From NCBI GenBank assembly GCA_015680685.1, contig MNCI01002011.1, forward strand, positions 370,069 to 434,068: DNA of 64,000 nt, in the 5' to 3' direction. The position numbers and the translations under genes are program-made. Below the pieces are notes generated by a model. The model made no database searches, had not been told where the DNA came from, and saw nothing but the letters and a program-made list of their open reading frames with translations. This stretch comes from Gnetum montanum (Eukaryota; Streptophyta; Gnetopsida; Gnetales; Gnetaceae). Below are positions 39,413 through 49,736 of this stretch, piece after piece. Position 1 is the first letter of the stretch; each line of letters starts with the position of its first letter.

Positions 39413-41450
39413 TTAATTTTTCTTGTTAGAATGGAGGATATCCCCCATAACTAAAGTTTTGATCATGGCAAGAATTAATAAATGGAAGGTTTGGATCCAT
39501 GCATTTTGGAAATATTGGGACCTAGTCATATCCAAACCATTGGGTGTCTTTTGATGTGGTGGTTGGAATGTACCCAATTTGGGGTTCACACACTTGATTA
39601 AAGTTAGCATAGTGGGGCAAATTATAAGATGTAGTTAATTGATAAGGAGTTGACCCACTGTGGCACTCGTGACTGTAAGATGGTATGTAAGGGTCAATAT
39701 GTCTTCCTATGTGGTTATATTCATTGGGCAGCATGGTAGTTGGAGTATTGATTGATGGCCTTAATAAGGTAATAGGAGGCGTTAAGTTCAAGGCGAAAGA
39801 TGCATCACAGTGTTGAACTTGTGCTGAGTTGAAGGATGCAGTGGTTTAAGAACTATGTTATCTTTTTCTACGGTCATGCCTAAAGAAATGACACTTTCGA
39901 TGTTGTGGAGGATTCCCACTGCGGTTGATAGTAGCAGCACAAGTAACATTCGTGGGTTGATGCTATAGTGCAAACCCTTCTAGCACAACTGGTGGTGATG
40001 TAGAAGGAGGTGAAGGATGAGAACATTAAGGGCAAGAAGAAGTGAAAGGCACATAAGGTGGTGATCTTGTTGGAGAGGTCATGGATGATTAGTACTTGAG
40101 AGAATGATAACGATGAGGTGAAGTAGAGGATGTTGATCCAGTTGGAGAAACAGGGTGTTGAACATAATGAATGTTTGGCATTGGGACATATGAAGGGTAT
40201 GGTTGATTTGGCAGTGGCCTCCTCCACGACTAGGGTTTTTGCCACTGTGGTTGAATACGGTATTTTTGTACGAAGTCTAGATGTAACATTCCTCTCCAAT
40301 GCTAACGTAAATGTGACAATATTGGGCATTGACCTTTGAAGTGATCGTACAAGCAAACATTACATTGATACGTATGATTGACAATTGAGTTCCTATTCAT
40401 ATTGTCTTCAACCCTTCGTTCTGATTGTTGCCTGGTGTCTTATCCTATTTCTTGATTTGGCATAGTTCTACCTATAATAGTGTTGGCATGTTCTTCACAT
40501 CTTTCATGTATCCATTCCTTCATCTTATTGATCTTTGCCTCAATTTCATCTAGTGATTGTAGTATTGGAAAAGATGATTCCACCTCCTTGAAGTGAGTTG
40601 ATTTCTCCTCTTCATGATTATGGACCTTTCCTATTTCGAGATTTTTGTCCTATTGAGAGCTTTCAACATTCTCCCATTTAGCCATTTCTCCTTCTTCTTT
40701 TACTACCCACTTAAGAAGCTCTTGGAATTGGTGGGTTTGTAGCTCGTATAGTTGATCTCGGGCATACATCCCTAAGGTCTCCCTTGTTTCATTATGCAGC
40801 CCATCCATAATGTGGTACATTAGCCTTTCCTTGGAGAATCCATGGCATGGGTAGTTGTTTAACAATGAATAGTATCTTTCTAAGGCCATGTCTAAGGGTT
40901 CATGCTACCCCTGTTTCCATTCTTGGATTTGTCTCCTCAAGGCTAACACCCTTGCATAGGTTTAATATCTTTCATTGAAGAGTCGTCGAATTGATTTTGG
41001 TCTTAAGGACCTATACCATACTTTTGCTTGGCCAATGAGTGTCGTAGGAAAGAGCTTAAAATTTTGCCACCCATTATCAATATTGTTCCATACATAGGCA
41101 TCATGGAAGGCTTGTAAATGATGTTGCGGATCTAAATCATAGCCTCTTGAAAACTTGGGAAAGTTGTTTAAATCAAGCCTAGGTAGACAGCTTTCCTTTC
41201 GATGCTTGCGGGATATTCGAACAGCCTCTTGTATATGCGTTAGGCTTGTAGTGGCAAGCAGGGGTTCATCGTCACTAGGTAGGTTATGAATTTGTGAGTT
41301 AGAATGATGTTGTCTTCATTTATGTACATAGGGGACCCTTGCATAAGATTGAGTACTCCAAACTTTGTCATCATCATCATATAATTCGTTGGTTCTCAAA
41401 TGAATTGCCTTACTAGTTGTTGCATTATCATAGTCTTGCGAGACAGGCAT
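39413..41450 (-). pseudogene. gag of the gag-only element
   Basis: Begins on the minus strand at the ATG complementary to 41448-41450 (MPVSQDYDNATTS). Core stretches are HLQAFHDAYVWNNIDNGW and LFPTTLIGQAKVWYRSL at about 41000-41150. A 79-residue open stretch (40650-40889, including RLMYHIMDGLHNETRETLGM) follows. The zinc knuckle CNVCLYDHFKGQC (about 40326-40364) has spacing CX2CX3HX4C, as in element 1. The Pro/Tyr/Asn-rich tail reaches to about 39413. At least one TGA and some frame changes break it, but it is much better preserved than the gag at 320-2700. Its role would be particle assembly and RNA packaging. Confidence 0.8.
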
Positions 41451-41554
41451 TGTTGTGAATTTATGTGTGACTTATTTGCAATTACTTCTTCCTGAAAGAT
41501 ATATCATCAAGGCTTTGTTATAGTGATCTTGGATGGTGCAACTAATCTAAACAA

Positions 41555-41582
41555 CTAGCACCGTCCCCAGCAACAGCGCCAA
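41555..41582 (-). other. Primer-binding site of the gag-only element
   Basis: On the minus strand TTGGCGCTGTTGCTGGGGAC directly follows the 5' LTR end. It matches the tRNA-Asp-type site with two C-to-T differences. Confidence 0.75.
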
Positions 41583-42442
41583 TGATGAGTGGTTAGGTAC
41601 CCCTACACTCAACCATACAAATACAAGCGTTCACGCATGATTCGGTCAAACTCCACAGACAAACTAGTTGTGGTATCCAGATGGTTACACGTTGATCGCA
41701 ATTCGCTATCTTCCCACCTGAACTAGTATTTACTTGGTCACATATGGTTTAGTCCAAAGTGAGGTGAATGATGTGGTCCTAAACCAGTGCTACTCCTAGG
41801 GACAATGGAAAATAAACTTGTTGTAAGCTAATAGGTGATGAGAAGCAAAATCTAAATTAGCCTAAGTGCGATGCGCATCCATCCTTAATCATCTGTATGC
41901 ATCTTGGACCTCATGTACTACTTCTGGGATTACCAAGTGCACATTACTTAAGCACTCCTAAATATGCTATTGGGTTACCAAGTAGTTACACTTAAATGTT
42001 CATGATTAAGTCGTACTCATTTTGCATTTAACAACAAGAATAGTAAATGACAGTAAATAAATATTAATTAAGAAAACAATAAATAACAATAACAATTAAA
42101 CGATTAAAAACTAAGTGAATGCTGCAATGATGGAGTAATCTCGATCTTTATTGTCGATCATGTGCGTGTCCAAGTAAGTCACACTCGAATAAAGGTTCCA
42201 TACAATTACAATCATCACACTATGGACATGCACTGGGGAAAGAATTAAAATTAATTGAAAACTGACAAAAAGATTCTACTCTATACTTGGAAAAAATCCC
42301 CCCCCCCCTTCCTTAGTTCCTATGTGCCCAAATGTGTATTTATAGGCTTACACAGGAATCACGATATCGTGTATTCGATATTATTGCCTAGGCTGCGATA
42401 TTGCGTACTTGATATTGGGGCCTAGCAAAACACGATTCATCA
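41583..42442 (-). repeat. 5' LTR of the gag-only element
   Basis: 860 bp, right flank TTCAT. It differs from the partner LTR mostly by transitions in the first 200 bp. C-rich run at about 42299-42308; GATATC-like modules at about 42361-42420. Confidence 0.9.
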
Positions 42443-43249
42443 TTCATAAAAAGTACTTTAAATTAGGAAAAATTGACAAATCTAGCGATGAAAATTTAGA
42501 TTCAAAACATGGCAGAAATACCCATTCCAAATATGCCAAATCTACAAGATTTTCCCTTAATTAAAACAAAACCCAACCCTAATCTATGCAAAACTTGGTG
42601 AACTGAAACAACCATGAAAAGGAGGCCAAGATTACTCACTTGGAATGTTGCTAGCTTTTGTTACTTGAGTCTTCCTACATGCTCCCTAAACTAGCAAGCT
42701 CCTCACACTCATCCAACCTAATAGCCCTCCAACCCAAGAGCCAAGAGGTTAAAGAAGTGTGTGGTACTTAAAGGCTTCTTCCCTACTCCATCTATTCCCA
42801 ACCCATGTGACTTAGCTACCCTCTCTCATCTACCTCCAAGACCCATGTGACTCATCTACCTTTCTTCTCTTTAATCTAAGCCATAATAAAGTTAAAATTA
42901 AAATTACAAATTACATGGATAAATCACATGGCATGCCATTATAGCCACACCATGCCCATGCCATAGCCTTCATTAGAACTTGCTACAACTCATTCACCTA
43001 GTTAGTGTAAAAATCATTAATCATGCATAATGGTAAAATTAAGTAAACATGAGTAATACAAATTTATCATGTGTTAAGAAAAATTAAATATGCATAAAAA
43101 TTAATATTAATATTATTAACCATCTTAAATCATTTTGCATACAAGGAAAAAGGTTATTAACCTTTACTAAAATATGGGTTGTTACACCTTTTCCACCATG
43201 CATATCCATGTATGGTACTATGCATCATGTATGTATCATTATTCCTCAT

Positions 43250-44119
43250 TGATAAAACATTATTGTAAAGGACTACAGTATTGTATCTACAAAATCGTAG
43301 ATGTTATATTGTAGCCCAACATATGTCATCATAGATACAATGTAGTGAGCCATGGTCATTCCTATAAGTATGAGCCCACCATCACTTCAAAATTAAGTTT
43401 AAATCTAACACTTAGTGAAATTCTTGTAGTTTGTTTTTTAAAGTTAGAGTTAGTGTGAATGCTTGTAGTGTGGTGAATTATAGTTGTACAGAATTTTTAT
43501 TCGAGTGGATTGTTCCTACATACAACTCATGAACAACAATAAAGATCAAGATTGTTCTTCATCATTGCAGCATATCACTTAGAATAGATTTACTTTTCTA
43601 TGTTGTTTATGTTCACTCAATCATGTACATTTCCTAAGCCATTTAATATTCCAATGTTCATTAGTAAAGCAGAACAAGTACAGTTTGTTTCAAGTGTAAA
43701 GTGTAATGTTTGGTAACCTAGTAAAGACTTTTCTTGATTCACTTAGTAGTAAAGTACTTGGTAATCCTAGTAATAGTTACATCAACTTGGGACGTGTACG
43801 AAAACCAGGATTGGATACTTATCATCATAGGATAGAATAGCTTTAGATTTTCATTGTACTTAGAAATAAAATCTACATTCACTTTCACCATGTTTACACT
43901 CAGCATGCTTAAAGCCAATCAACATCATTTTATCGTATACCTCACTAAGATTTAAGCCATACATTTTGCACGTTGCTAACTCTAAGTGAAAGAAAATGAC
44001 CACGAACTCACCATTAACTCACTAGTATACTTACATTGTCCATCCATGGATTACAATTTTTCCACACATGAACACTTGTGACTTGCATGGAAAGTGTTGG
44101 AATACCCTCACACTCATTA
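43250..44119 (+). repeat. Diverged solo LTR of the same superfamily, TSD CTCAT/TTCAT
   Basis: Starts TGATAAAACATT and ends CACACTCATTA, with flanks CTCAT and TTCAT. The R region (TAGTGTGGTGAATTATAGTTG, TTATTCGAGTG, AACAATAAAGATCAAGATTG, TTCATCATTGCAGCAT) lines up with the other LTRs in the same order. The U3 has inverted pieces TGTATCTAC / GTAGATG in the place of the GATATC palindrome. Confidence 0.75.
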
Positions 44120-45344
44120 TTCATCGTGTGACTTGCATTGTGTATGTATCATTATTCATCGTGAAGGCTTGGCATGTTGAAAAATTCTAAGTGTATCTTT
44201 GTACCAATAGTTTAAAAGTGGAAAAAAGTTTTAACCCTTAACCTCTTGCTTGAGGTTTGAAATGCATACTATTTGGTTGGAAATGAAATCACTTTTTATT
44301 TTATTTAAACAAATGTTATTGGGTCCCACCCTTGCAAGTCAAGGGGAGGAGCCTAGTTATCCAAAATGCATGAACTACCACATAGGACAAGCATAATAGT
44401 AACCAAAGCACTTAAAGGTTGATATGTAATTGAGAATTCACTAAATGCAGAAAGCATCCTTGTGGATGACGTGTCAACATGATGTTTTACATCTGCGAAA
44501 GGAACCTTTGGATTAGCATGGGATAATTGACAAAATGCTTTAGCATATTGACTACAAATAAGATTCCATGCGCCATCAACCGAGCTTGGCCACCACGTTC
44601 AACTTCACTCTTCAATGACGATATATCTCCGTCATCAAAAACCATCTCGGCTGAAGCAGCAAATTGCGTGATGGATTGCAAGACAAAGTACTGTATTTTT
44701 ATTTTAATAATTCGTTGCATGGACTTGCATGCCTGGTGATGCAAATATATCGTCACCTGCGTAGTAAAATCGAATACCTCGTGAATTTATATAATGCAGC
44801 TTTAGTTGCCGGGTTTTAGCTCGCCAATGGCGTTAGGCAGCCGATTGGTTAGCCGTTTGACCTGACAATGCAAATGTGGCGTTTTGCCAGCGGCTGAAAT
44901 TTATGCAAAAGTAAATCAGCGTAAAGCGACATTTATTAGGCCTGTTTCTTTCCAGGCAGCATCGAAATTTTCAGTGTAGAAGCAATGACCTGAATGGAAG
45001 TGTATCCAGGTGGAGCACTTCACGTGTGTTGTGAATCATGTCCAGATATGCAACGCTGTTATATTCTGCCAATCTGCGACTGGTATGTATGCGTGATTTC
45101 TCACGATTTGTCCAAGGCGGAACCACAGGTATCGAGTATGCACACGCAACAATTGGATCCTTGATGGCGTTAAGGTTTTGAACAAGGAGCAGATCCTCTG
45201 CAGGGCAAGTATATCATCAAAGGGCTAAGGCTGAGCTTAGCATGCTTTAGAATCCGGTGGGCCTTAAAAGCAGCGTGTTTCTGGTCTGATACGCAGGGTT
45301 TTTGTCGGCGACATGCCTGTGGCGTGACGAGTAGTGTCATCTGG
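44120..45344. other. Intergenic with one doubtful minus-strand open frame
   Basis: An 89-codon minus-strand frame (44487-44756) looks protein-like but lacks a firm family match. Positions 44918-44930 hold AGCGTAAAGCGAC, shared with the hairpin array near 52.5 kb. No other feature was recognised. Confidence 0.4.
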
Positions 45345-45692
45345 TTATGCGTTCACACGGTAAATCGCAGAAACACAGCAAAGTTTAGGTTTCTCGTCCT
45401 CGCCTGCCGTCGCTTCTTCGAGTTCAGAGGCTTGTATCTTCCGCCCATATTGAAAGCTCTCCAACTGTAAATATCTCTCCGTGAGAGCTCTCTTGGCATA
45501 CGCGCGCGATTTATACAATTTGGCAGCCCCGTCGGGCAACGAATGGAGAGATCTGCGTGACATTCTTCTGCGCTGAAACGTTGCCATCATAGCGTCGCGC
45601 TTTGTATTGTCTGAATTGGCATTTGTGAAGTCATTTAATCCGCATAGACATTTCAACAAAGGTAGACATGAAAATTTCGATTTCTCCATCAT
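45345..45692 (-). CDS. Hypothetical small protein, 115 codons
   Basis: Opens MMEKSKFSCLPLLKCLCG and ends CCVSAIYRVNA. It is basic in the middle (QRRRMSRRS, KLYKSRAYAKRALTERY) and acidic near the end (ELEEATAGEDEK). No signal peptide or membrane segment is evident. It lies divergently from the kinase gene, about 600 bp away, in sequence with normal plant-gene base composition, so a shared promoter region is possible. No family is recognised. It could be a chance frame or an exon of a larger gene. Confidence 0.3.
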   Translation of the reverse strand: MMEKSKFSCLPLLKCLCGLNDFTNANSDNTKRDAMMATFQRRRMSRRSLHSLPDGAAKLYKSRAYAKRALTERYLQLESFQYGRKIQASELEEATAGEDEKPKLCCVSAIYRVNA

Positions 45693-45899
45693 TTTCGTAA
45701 AAGAGGCGAAATTGTTGAATTATAGTTGAGGCGCCATTATACTTTATGTTGTTGCAGAACGAAGAAGTTCCAGGCTTTGCATATTCTCCTTAGTAACGTT
45801 GGCTCGGCATTTAACGGTTCTGCGTATGTTCGCTTCGGAATCGATGTACGGTTCGTGACTTCGTTTGGCCCTTGCAACCTGTTATCTCTGCAACTTGGA

Positions 45900-46121
45900 T
45901 TTCCAAACCATTACAACCTCAGCAGTCTTGAAACGGCATTATTTTTTCAGTTTCACATACGTATTTTCTGAAAATGAAACCCTACCATGCGATCTCCGTT
46001 TTGATATTCATTTCGAAACCATTAGGACCTCGGCAATCTTGAAACGACATTGTTTTTTGAGTTCGACATGCGTAGTTTCTGAAATTGAAAGCCTAACATG
46101 CGAAAGCCGTTTTGACAGACA
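45900..46121. repeat. Tandem duplication, 111 bp x 2, upstream of the kinase gene
   Basis: Both units share TTTC.AAACCATTA..ACCTC, CTTGAAACG.CATT.TTTTTTCAG-like and TTTCTGAAA.TGAAA.CCTA.CATGCGA, then CCGTTTTGA. It ends about 180 bp before the start codon, so it probably lies in the promoter or 5' UTR. Confidence 0.9.
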
Positions 46122-46299
46122 GAAGTAGCGGCAGCGGACAACAAAAGATTCTGCAAATCCTGAAAGACGCTGGAAGGGATCAATGTCCAGAAACATGCAC
46201 AAAGCTTCGCGGCGATTACAGCGCTCCCATGTCTGAGGAAGCCGGGCGATCCTCCACAATCCTTGGGGACGGCAAGCATGGCCTGAAACCCTGGGGAAC

Positions 46300-47604
46300 A
46301 TGTGCTTCAAACCCTCGGCCGCGGAGGTCGCGGAAACACCGAGGGTTCACGCCAACAGATTCGGCGGCAGGGTCTTCCGAAACCCTGCCTCCGAGGGCTC
46401 CGGGAAGGGCGGTGCAGCCCAAGCCAGAAGCCGCAGCCGCAGCCGCAGCACAGCAACAGGCACGACGAGCACGGGAACGGGCCAGAGCGGGCAAGCCTCG
46501 AGTCAGCAGAGCAAAATCTCCAGCACAACAAGCACAAGCTCCTCCATCGCAAGCCTGCGCGAGCAGCTCCAGCCGGAGAACCCTAACCTCTACAAACTCC
46601 GCGAGATCGCAGAAGCCACGAAGCAATTCAAGGTCCGAAAGCTTGGCTCCTCGTCGTGGAAATGCACGCTGCGCGGCAAGCTCTCGGTGGTGACGGCGAG
46701 GACGATGCGGCGGCCTCTGGCGGAAGCGGAATTCAGATCCTGTCTACGCCTCGTCTGCGCGGCGCACCACACCAGTCTGGTTCAATCCACGGGGGCCTGC
46801 TACGAACCAGAGCGTTCGGAGACGCTGTACCAGATCTACGACTGCATCAACGGCAGCAGCCTCGCGGACTGCCTGCACGGCGGCCACGCGCCGGGCTACA
46901 CGGCGCTGTCCACGTGGCTGTCGCGGATGCAGGTGGCCGTCGACGTGGCGCAGGGTCTGGAGTATCTGCACCACGACAGCAGCGTCGCGGACTACGTGCA
47001 CAACGACGTCAAGCCCAGCGCCATTCTCGTCACGGAGCCCGCCTTCCGCGCCAGGCTCTGCCACGTCGGTCTCAGCTACCTCGCCGGCGAATACGAAACC
47101 GCTGGCGGTGGCGGCGGCGGCGGCGGTGGCGGTGGCGGTCTTGGGCGCAGCCACAGCTTCCGGATTGCCGGCACGCCGGGGTATATGCCGCCGGAGATGC
47201 AGCTCGACGGCCGAGTCACCCAGGCCGCCGACGTTTACGCGTTCGGCGTCGTGCTGCTGGAGTTGCTTTCCGGGCGGCCGCCGGTGCGCTTTGTGTCGGA
47301 ACGCGGTGGCCGCCAACGCCGGGAGGCCCTCGTGGACACCGTCAAGCAAGTTCTGGACGGCGGCGGCGCGCTGAGGCAGTGGATAGACCCGCGGTTGAAG
47401 GACAGTTTTCCGGTGATGTGGGCCGAGCGCGTGGCGCGCATTGCGGCTGCCTGCGTGGACGCCGACCCCGCGCGGCGGCCGGATATGCGTTACGTGGCCG
47501 GCGAGATGTCGAAGGCGTTCCTCGAATCGCAGGAGTGGGCCCACAAGATGGAGCTCAATCGTGGTGCTGGCCTCAGCACCAGCATTGCGTTTCAGGGCCG
47601 CTAG
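46300..47604 (+). CDS. Receptor-like cytoplasmic (pseudo)kinase, single exon
   Basis: 434 codons without introns, GC-rich. The start at 46300 gives MCFKPSAAEV, matching the MCxxK-type opening of a small plant kinase family that databases often label LysM-receptor-kinase-3-like. It has no LysM, signal peptide or membrane helix. Residues 36-95 are a Ser/Thr/Gln-rich linker. From about residue 96 (NLYKLREIAEATKQF) a kinase domain follows to about 408. Conserved features include DVYAFGVVLLELLSG (311-325) and ARRPDM (391-396). Key catalytic positions are changed: the VAIK lysine is absent (VVTAR, about 131-135), HRD is HND (234-236), the catalytic-loop Asn is Ala241, DFG is HVG (255-257), and APE is PPE (297-299). 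An activation-loop insert holds 12 glycines (269-280). It is probably a signalling scaffold rather than an active enzyme; the Asp of HRD and K238 remain. Confidence 0.88.
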   Translation: MCFKPSAAEVAETPRVHANRFGGRVFRNPASEGSGKGGAAQARSRSRSRSTATGTTSTGTGQSGQASSQQSKISSTTSTSSSIASLREQLQPENPNLYKLREIAEATKQFKVRKLGSSSWKCTLRGKLSVVTARTMRRPLAEAEFRSCLRLVCAAHHTSLVQSTGACYEPERSETLYQIYDCINGSSLADCLHGGHAPGYTALSTWLSRMQVAVDVAQGLEYLHHDSSVADYVHNDVKPSAILVTEPAFRARLCHVGLSYLAGEYETAGGGGGGGGGGGGLGRSHSFRIAGTPGYMPPEMQLDGRVTQAADVYAFGVVLLELLSGRPPVRFVSERGGRQRREALVDTVKQVLDGGGALRQWIDPRLKDSFPVMWAERVARIAAACVDADPARRPDMRYVAGEMSKAFLESQEWAHKMELNRGAGLSTSIAFQGR

Positions 47605-48087
47605 CTGTCTGCCCGTCTCTGTCTGCTCACACGGGCTGGCTGGCTGGCTGGCTGGCTTCCGCCGCCAGTCTGGCGTCATTTGTGGTCCATCCAGCGCATG
47701 CGTGCACTGGGTTTTTCTGCCTTTCTTTTTTGGGGTTTTTTTTTTTCGGCGGGGTGAGGGGACTTTTTTTTTGCGGTGGTTTCCCAATTTGCCACGCTTC
47801 TTTTAACGATTGCCGATTCTTTTTTTTTATTGAAACAATAATAAGTTCGGCCCGCCCTGGTCCGGAGGCCACCGGCATTTGGCCAGATTGAGTTGTTTTG
47901 GAGGTGTTGTAATACGTTATGTGATGATTTTGCAAATTGTCTGCTTCAATTCCTCCTCGGCCATGTTGATGTTGAGCGCCCAAAGCTTTGAATGATATGC
48001 TGCTATTCACGGTTCCGTGTGAAATATTTTCGCTGAGATATAATTCTGAAACCGTACGGGAGCGTGTCGGACCCGAAAAGAAGTTTT
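47605..48087 (+). other. 3' UTR and flank of the kinase gene
   Basis: Follows the TAG stop. Contains (GGCT)n-like repeats (GGCTGGCTGGCTGGCTGGC, 47635-47655), several T runs and an AATAAT near 47838 that might serve in polyadenylation. Confidence 0.4.
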
Positions 48088-48213
48088 AGTTTTATTGCAA
48101 TTAAAGGTGCAGCAATGACAACTTGAATAAGTCATAGGGTTAAAGGAATTTCTTTTATTGTAATTAAAGGTGCAGCAATGACAACTTGAATAAGTCATAG
48201 GGTTAAAGGAAAG
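48088..48213. repeat. Tandem duplication, 63 bp x 2
   Basis: TTTATTG.AATTAAAGGTGCAGC and TGAATAAGTCATAGGGTTAA occur in both units with almost no difference, so it is recent. Confidence 0.95.
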
Positions 48214-48371
48214 GGAAAATTGAGAGCATCGTGAATGACACTCGGGAAACACCTTAAAAATAAACGAGTATTAGGGGAGGAACCCAAGTTGGGGCACAAC
48301 CAAATGTCCGCACAGACTGGCTTGTTACAAAATAGAATGACATAGAATTAGATGAGGCAAAGAGCTCTCAA

Positions 48372-48823
48372 TTAAGGATAGAGAGAATTCCAATGGTGAA
48401 TCCACATAATAAAAAGGGAAAACTTCCTTGCAGAGATTACCTGGAACACATAGGTCTTTTCCATAGCTGCATCCTTTTGAGATTGCTTGTATGATGGAAA
48501 AGCTTTAGAAACCCACTGCCACACATGTTGAGCAAAGGGACATTGCCAAAATACATGGACAAAGTCATCTTGTCCACCACATAGAGGGCAATTGGGATTA
48601 GGAATCCTAGATATTCTAGACGTTTTCCAATAGGTAGACCATGGTGGAGAAGACACCAAAGGAAATGCTTAATTTTGGGGAGGGTCGGAAGTTTCCAAAT
48701 AAGTTGGAAGAGAGGGATCCAAAATGTTTTTGACTCTTGTTTGTGCCAATACTTATTGCAACGTTGAATGACTTCAGATGGGTCATGCATGAGATGAAAG
48801 GGGGCAGCCAACTCCCCATACAA
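48372..48823 (-). pseudogene. LINE fragment of plant L1 type (zf-RVT region), frameshifted
   Basis: In one minus-strand frame the stretch IWKLPTLPKIKHFLWCLLHH appears, and in the next frame CPLCGGQDDFVHVFWQCPFA followed by WQWV. Together these are the zf-RVT domain found after RT in plant L1-type LINEs. A frameshift near 48620 separates the halves. No RT or RNase H remains nearby. This family differs from the LINE at 52925-56230. Confidence 0.8.
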
Positions 48824-49454
48824 AGTGTTAAACTCGACCTATGAAATCCAAGTTGGGGTGTAGATATGATTAAACTTGACCCATGAAATCTAAAAAGTTG
48901 GGGTGTAGATATGATTGTGATGGAAGCATCTTTTCATTTTCTTGTAGGGTCTGATTTCGTTGTGTCACGCTCGTCAGGCCTCATGGATTGGGGCCTTTGG
49001 AAAAATGGTTGGTTTAGAATTTTCGCATAGGCCTCTCTTTCTGTGAGAGGTTTGCCATGAAGACTTCGGCCATGGTTTCTGGCCCATTTTCGGCATTGGT
49101 TCTGGGTCACGCACACTTTGTGTGTTGAATTTTGTTTACAACGAGAAGAGGAAGTCCCAATTCTATAATGATAATCGAGTCACACACGAGCACTACGAAG
49201 AGCGTTCAATTCACTTTCAAGGTTTACATGATGCTATTGGGATGCCTTTTAAACGTGGCCAGATCCTTTTAAGAAAGAACAGCTAAATGTGCTGAGAAAA
49301 TGACATGAGATGCAAAAATGGGTAATAGTTTCAGTTTCCTGGCACAAAGTGCATATATTATTTTTAATAATGTCTCAATGATGCGAACATTCCATAGACG
49401 TGAAGACCCTTCTAAGAATCTTGACAAGGAACAATTTGGAAAATTTTTTGTAGC
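48824..49454. other. Intergenic, nothing recognised
   Basis: A short segment TTGGGGTGTAGATATGAT occurs twice (about 48853 and 48898), next to TAAACTTGACCCATGAAATC. Otherwise no feature. Confidence 0.4.
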
Positions 49455-49560
49455 AAAATTATGTATTGTATACTTTAAACAAGGTTTGATAACAAAATTA
49501 TGTGCTGTATTGTATACTTTAAACAAGGTTTGATAACAAAATTATGTATTGTATAATTTA
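49455..49560. repeat. Tandem repeat, about 2.6 units of 39-44 bp
   Basis: CAAAATTATGT.(GCTGT)ATTGTATACTTTAAA and CAAGGTTTGATAA repeat at 49455, 49494 and 49538. Confidence 0.9.
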
Positions 49561-49736
49561 AAGGGGAAATGGAGCTTGAATATTTCTACTGCTTCAGGTA
49601 CATGTGGGCATGCTTCATCTGTAAGGTAGATGATTTGTATACACGGAGAACTAAGTGCCTTGTGGAGTAGTCACTACAGCCCAACTTTTTTAAGTAGGTG
49701 ATCAATTGCCGGCTAAATGATGAGTTGCTGGGTTAA

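Larger units (their letters stand above)
35607..42442 (-). mobile_element. Gag-only LTR retrotransposon of the Athila-like family, TSD TTCAT
   Basis: LTRs at 35607-36473 and 41583-42442 start TGATGAGTGGTTAG and end ATTCATCA. Identical TTCAT flanks lie at 35602-35606 and 42443-42447. On the minus strand the order is 5' LTR (right copy), tRNA-Asp-like primer site, gag, about 2 kb without a gene, 3' LTR. Protease, RT and integrase are absent. The region next to the 3' LTR matches that of element 1 (TTAGTCAATAATCC.ATACCTA). A solo LTR at 38450-39335 is nested inside. Gag has few stops, so this copy is younger than element 1. It would have needed Pol from an autonomous relative. Confidence 0.88.
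33135..43186. repeat. Very long solo LTR (about 3.2 kb), split by a younger element
   Basis: The ends TGTAACACCC (33135) and GGTTGTTACA (43186) form inverted termini TGTAACA...TGTTACA. Flanks CCTTA (33130-33134) and CCTTT (43187-43191) are a target duplication with one mismatch. After removing the inserted element (35607-42442 plus one TSD) about 3.2 kb remain, in two pieces of 2.47 and 0.74 kb. Such large LTRs with these ends are known from Tekay/Del-type Ty3 elements; that family assignment is inferred. Orientation is uncertain, slightly favouring minus because of the GGGTGTTACA end on that strand. No coding sequence is seen. Confidence 0.6.

Noticed and set aside
44487-44756. Minus-strand 89-codon frame, with an end (VNMLKHFVNYPMLIQRF) faintly like the EXO70 C-terminal helix region
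   Set aside because: The likeness covers about 20 residues only, and the expected neighbouring EXO70 segments were not found in any frame. Not strong enough to annotate.
46656-47891. Long open frames overlapping the kinase gene (plus-strand 411 codons; minus-strand 347 codons at 46744-47787)
   Set aside because: They are shadows of a GC-rich coding sequence: Arg/Ala/Gly-rich with no domain. The frame at 46300-47604 has clear kinase motifs.
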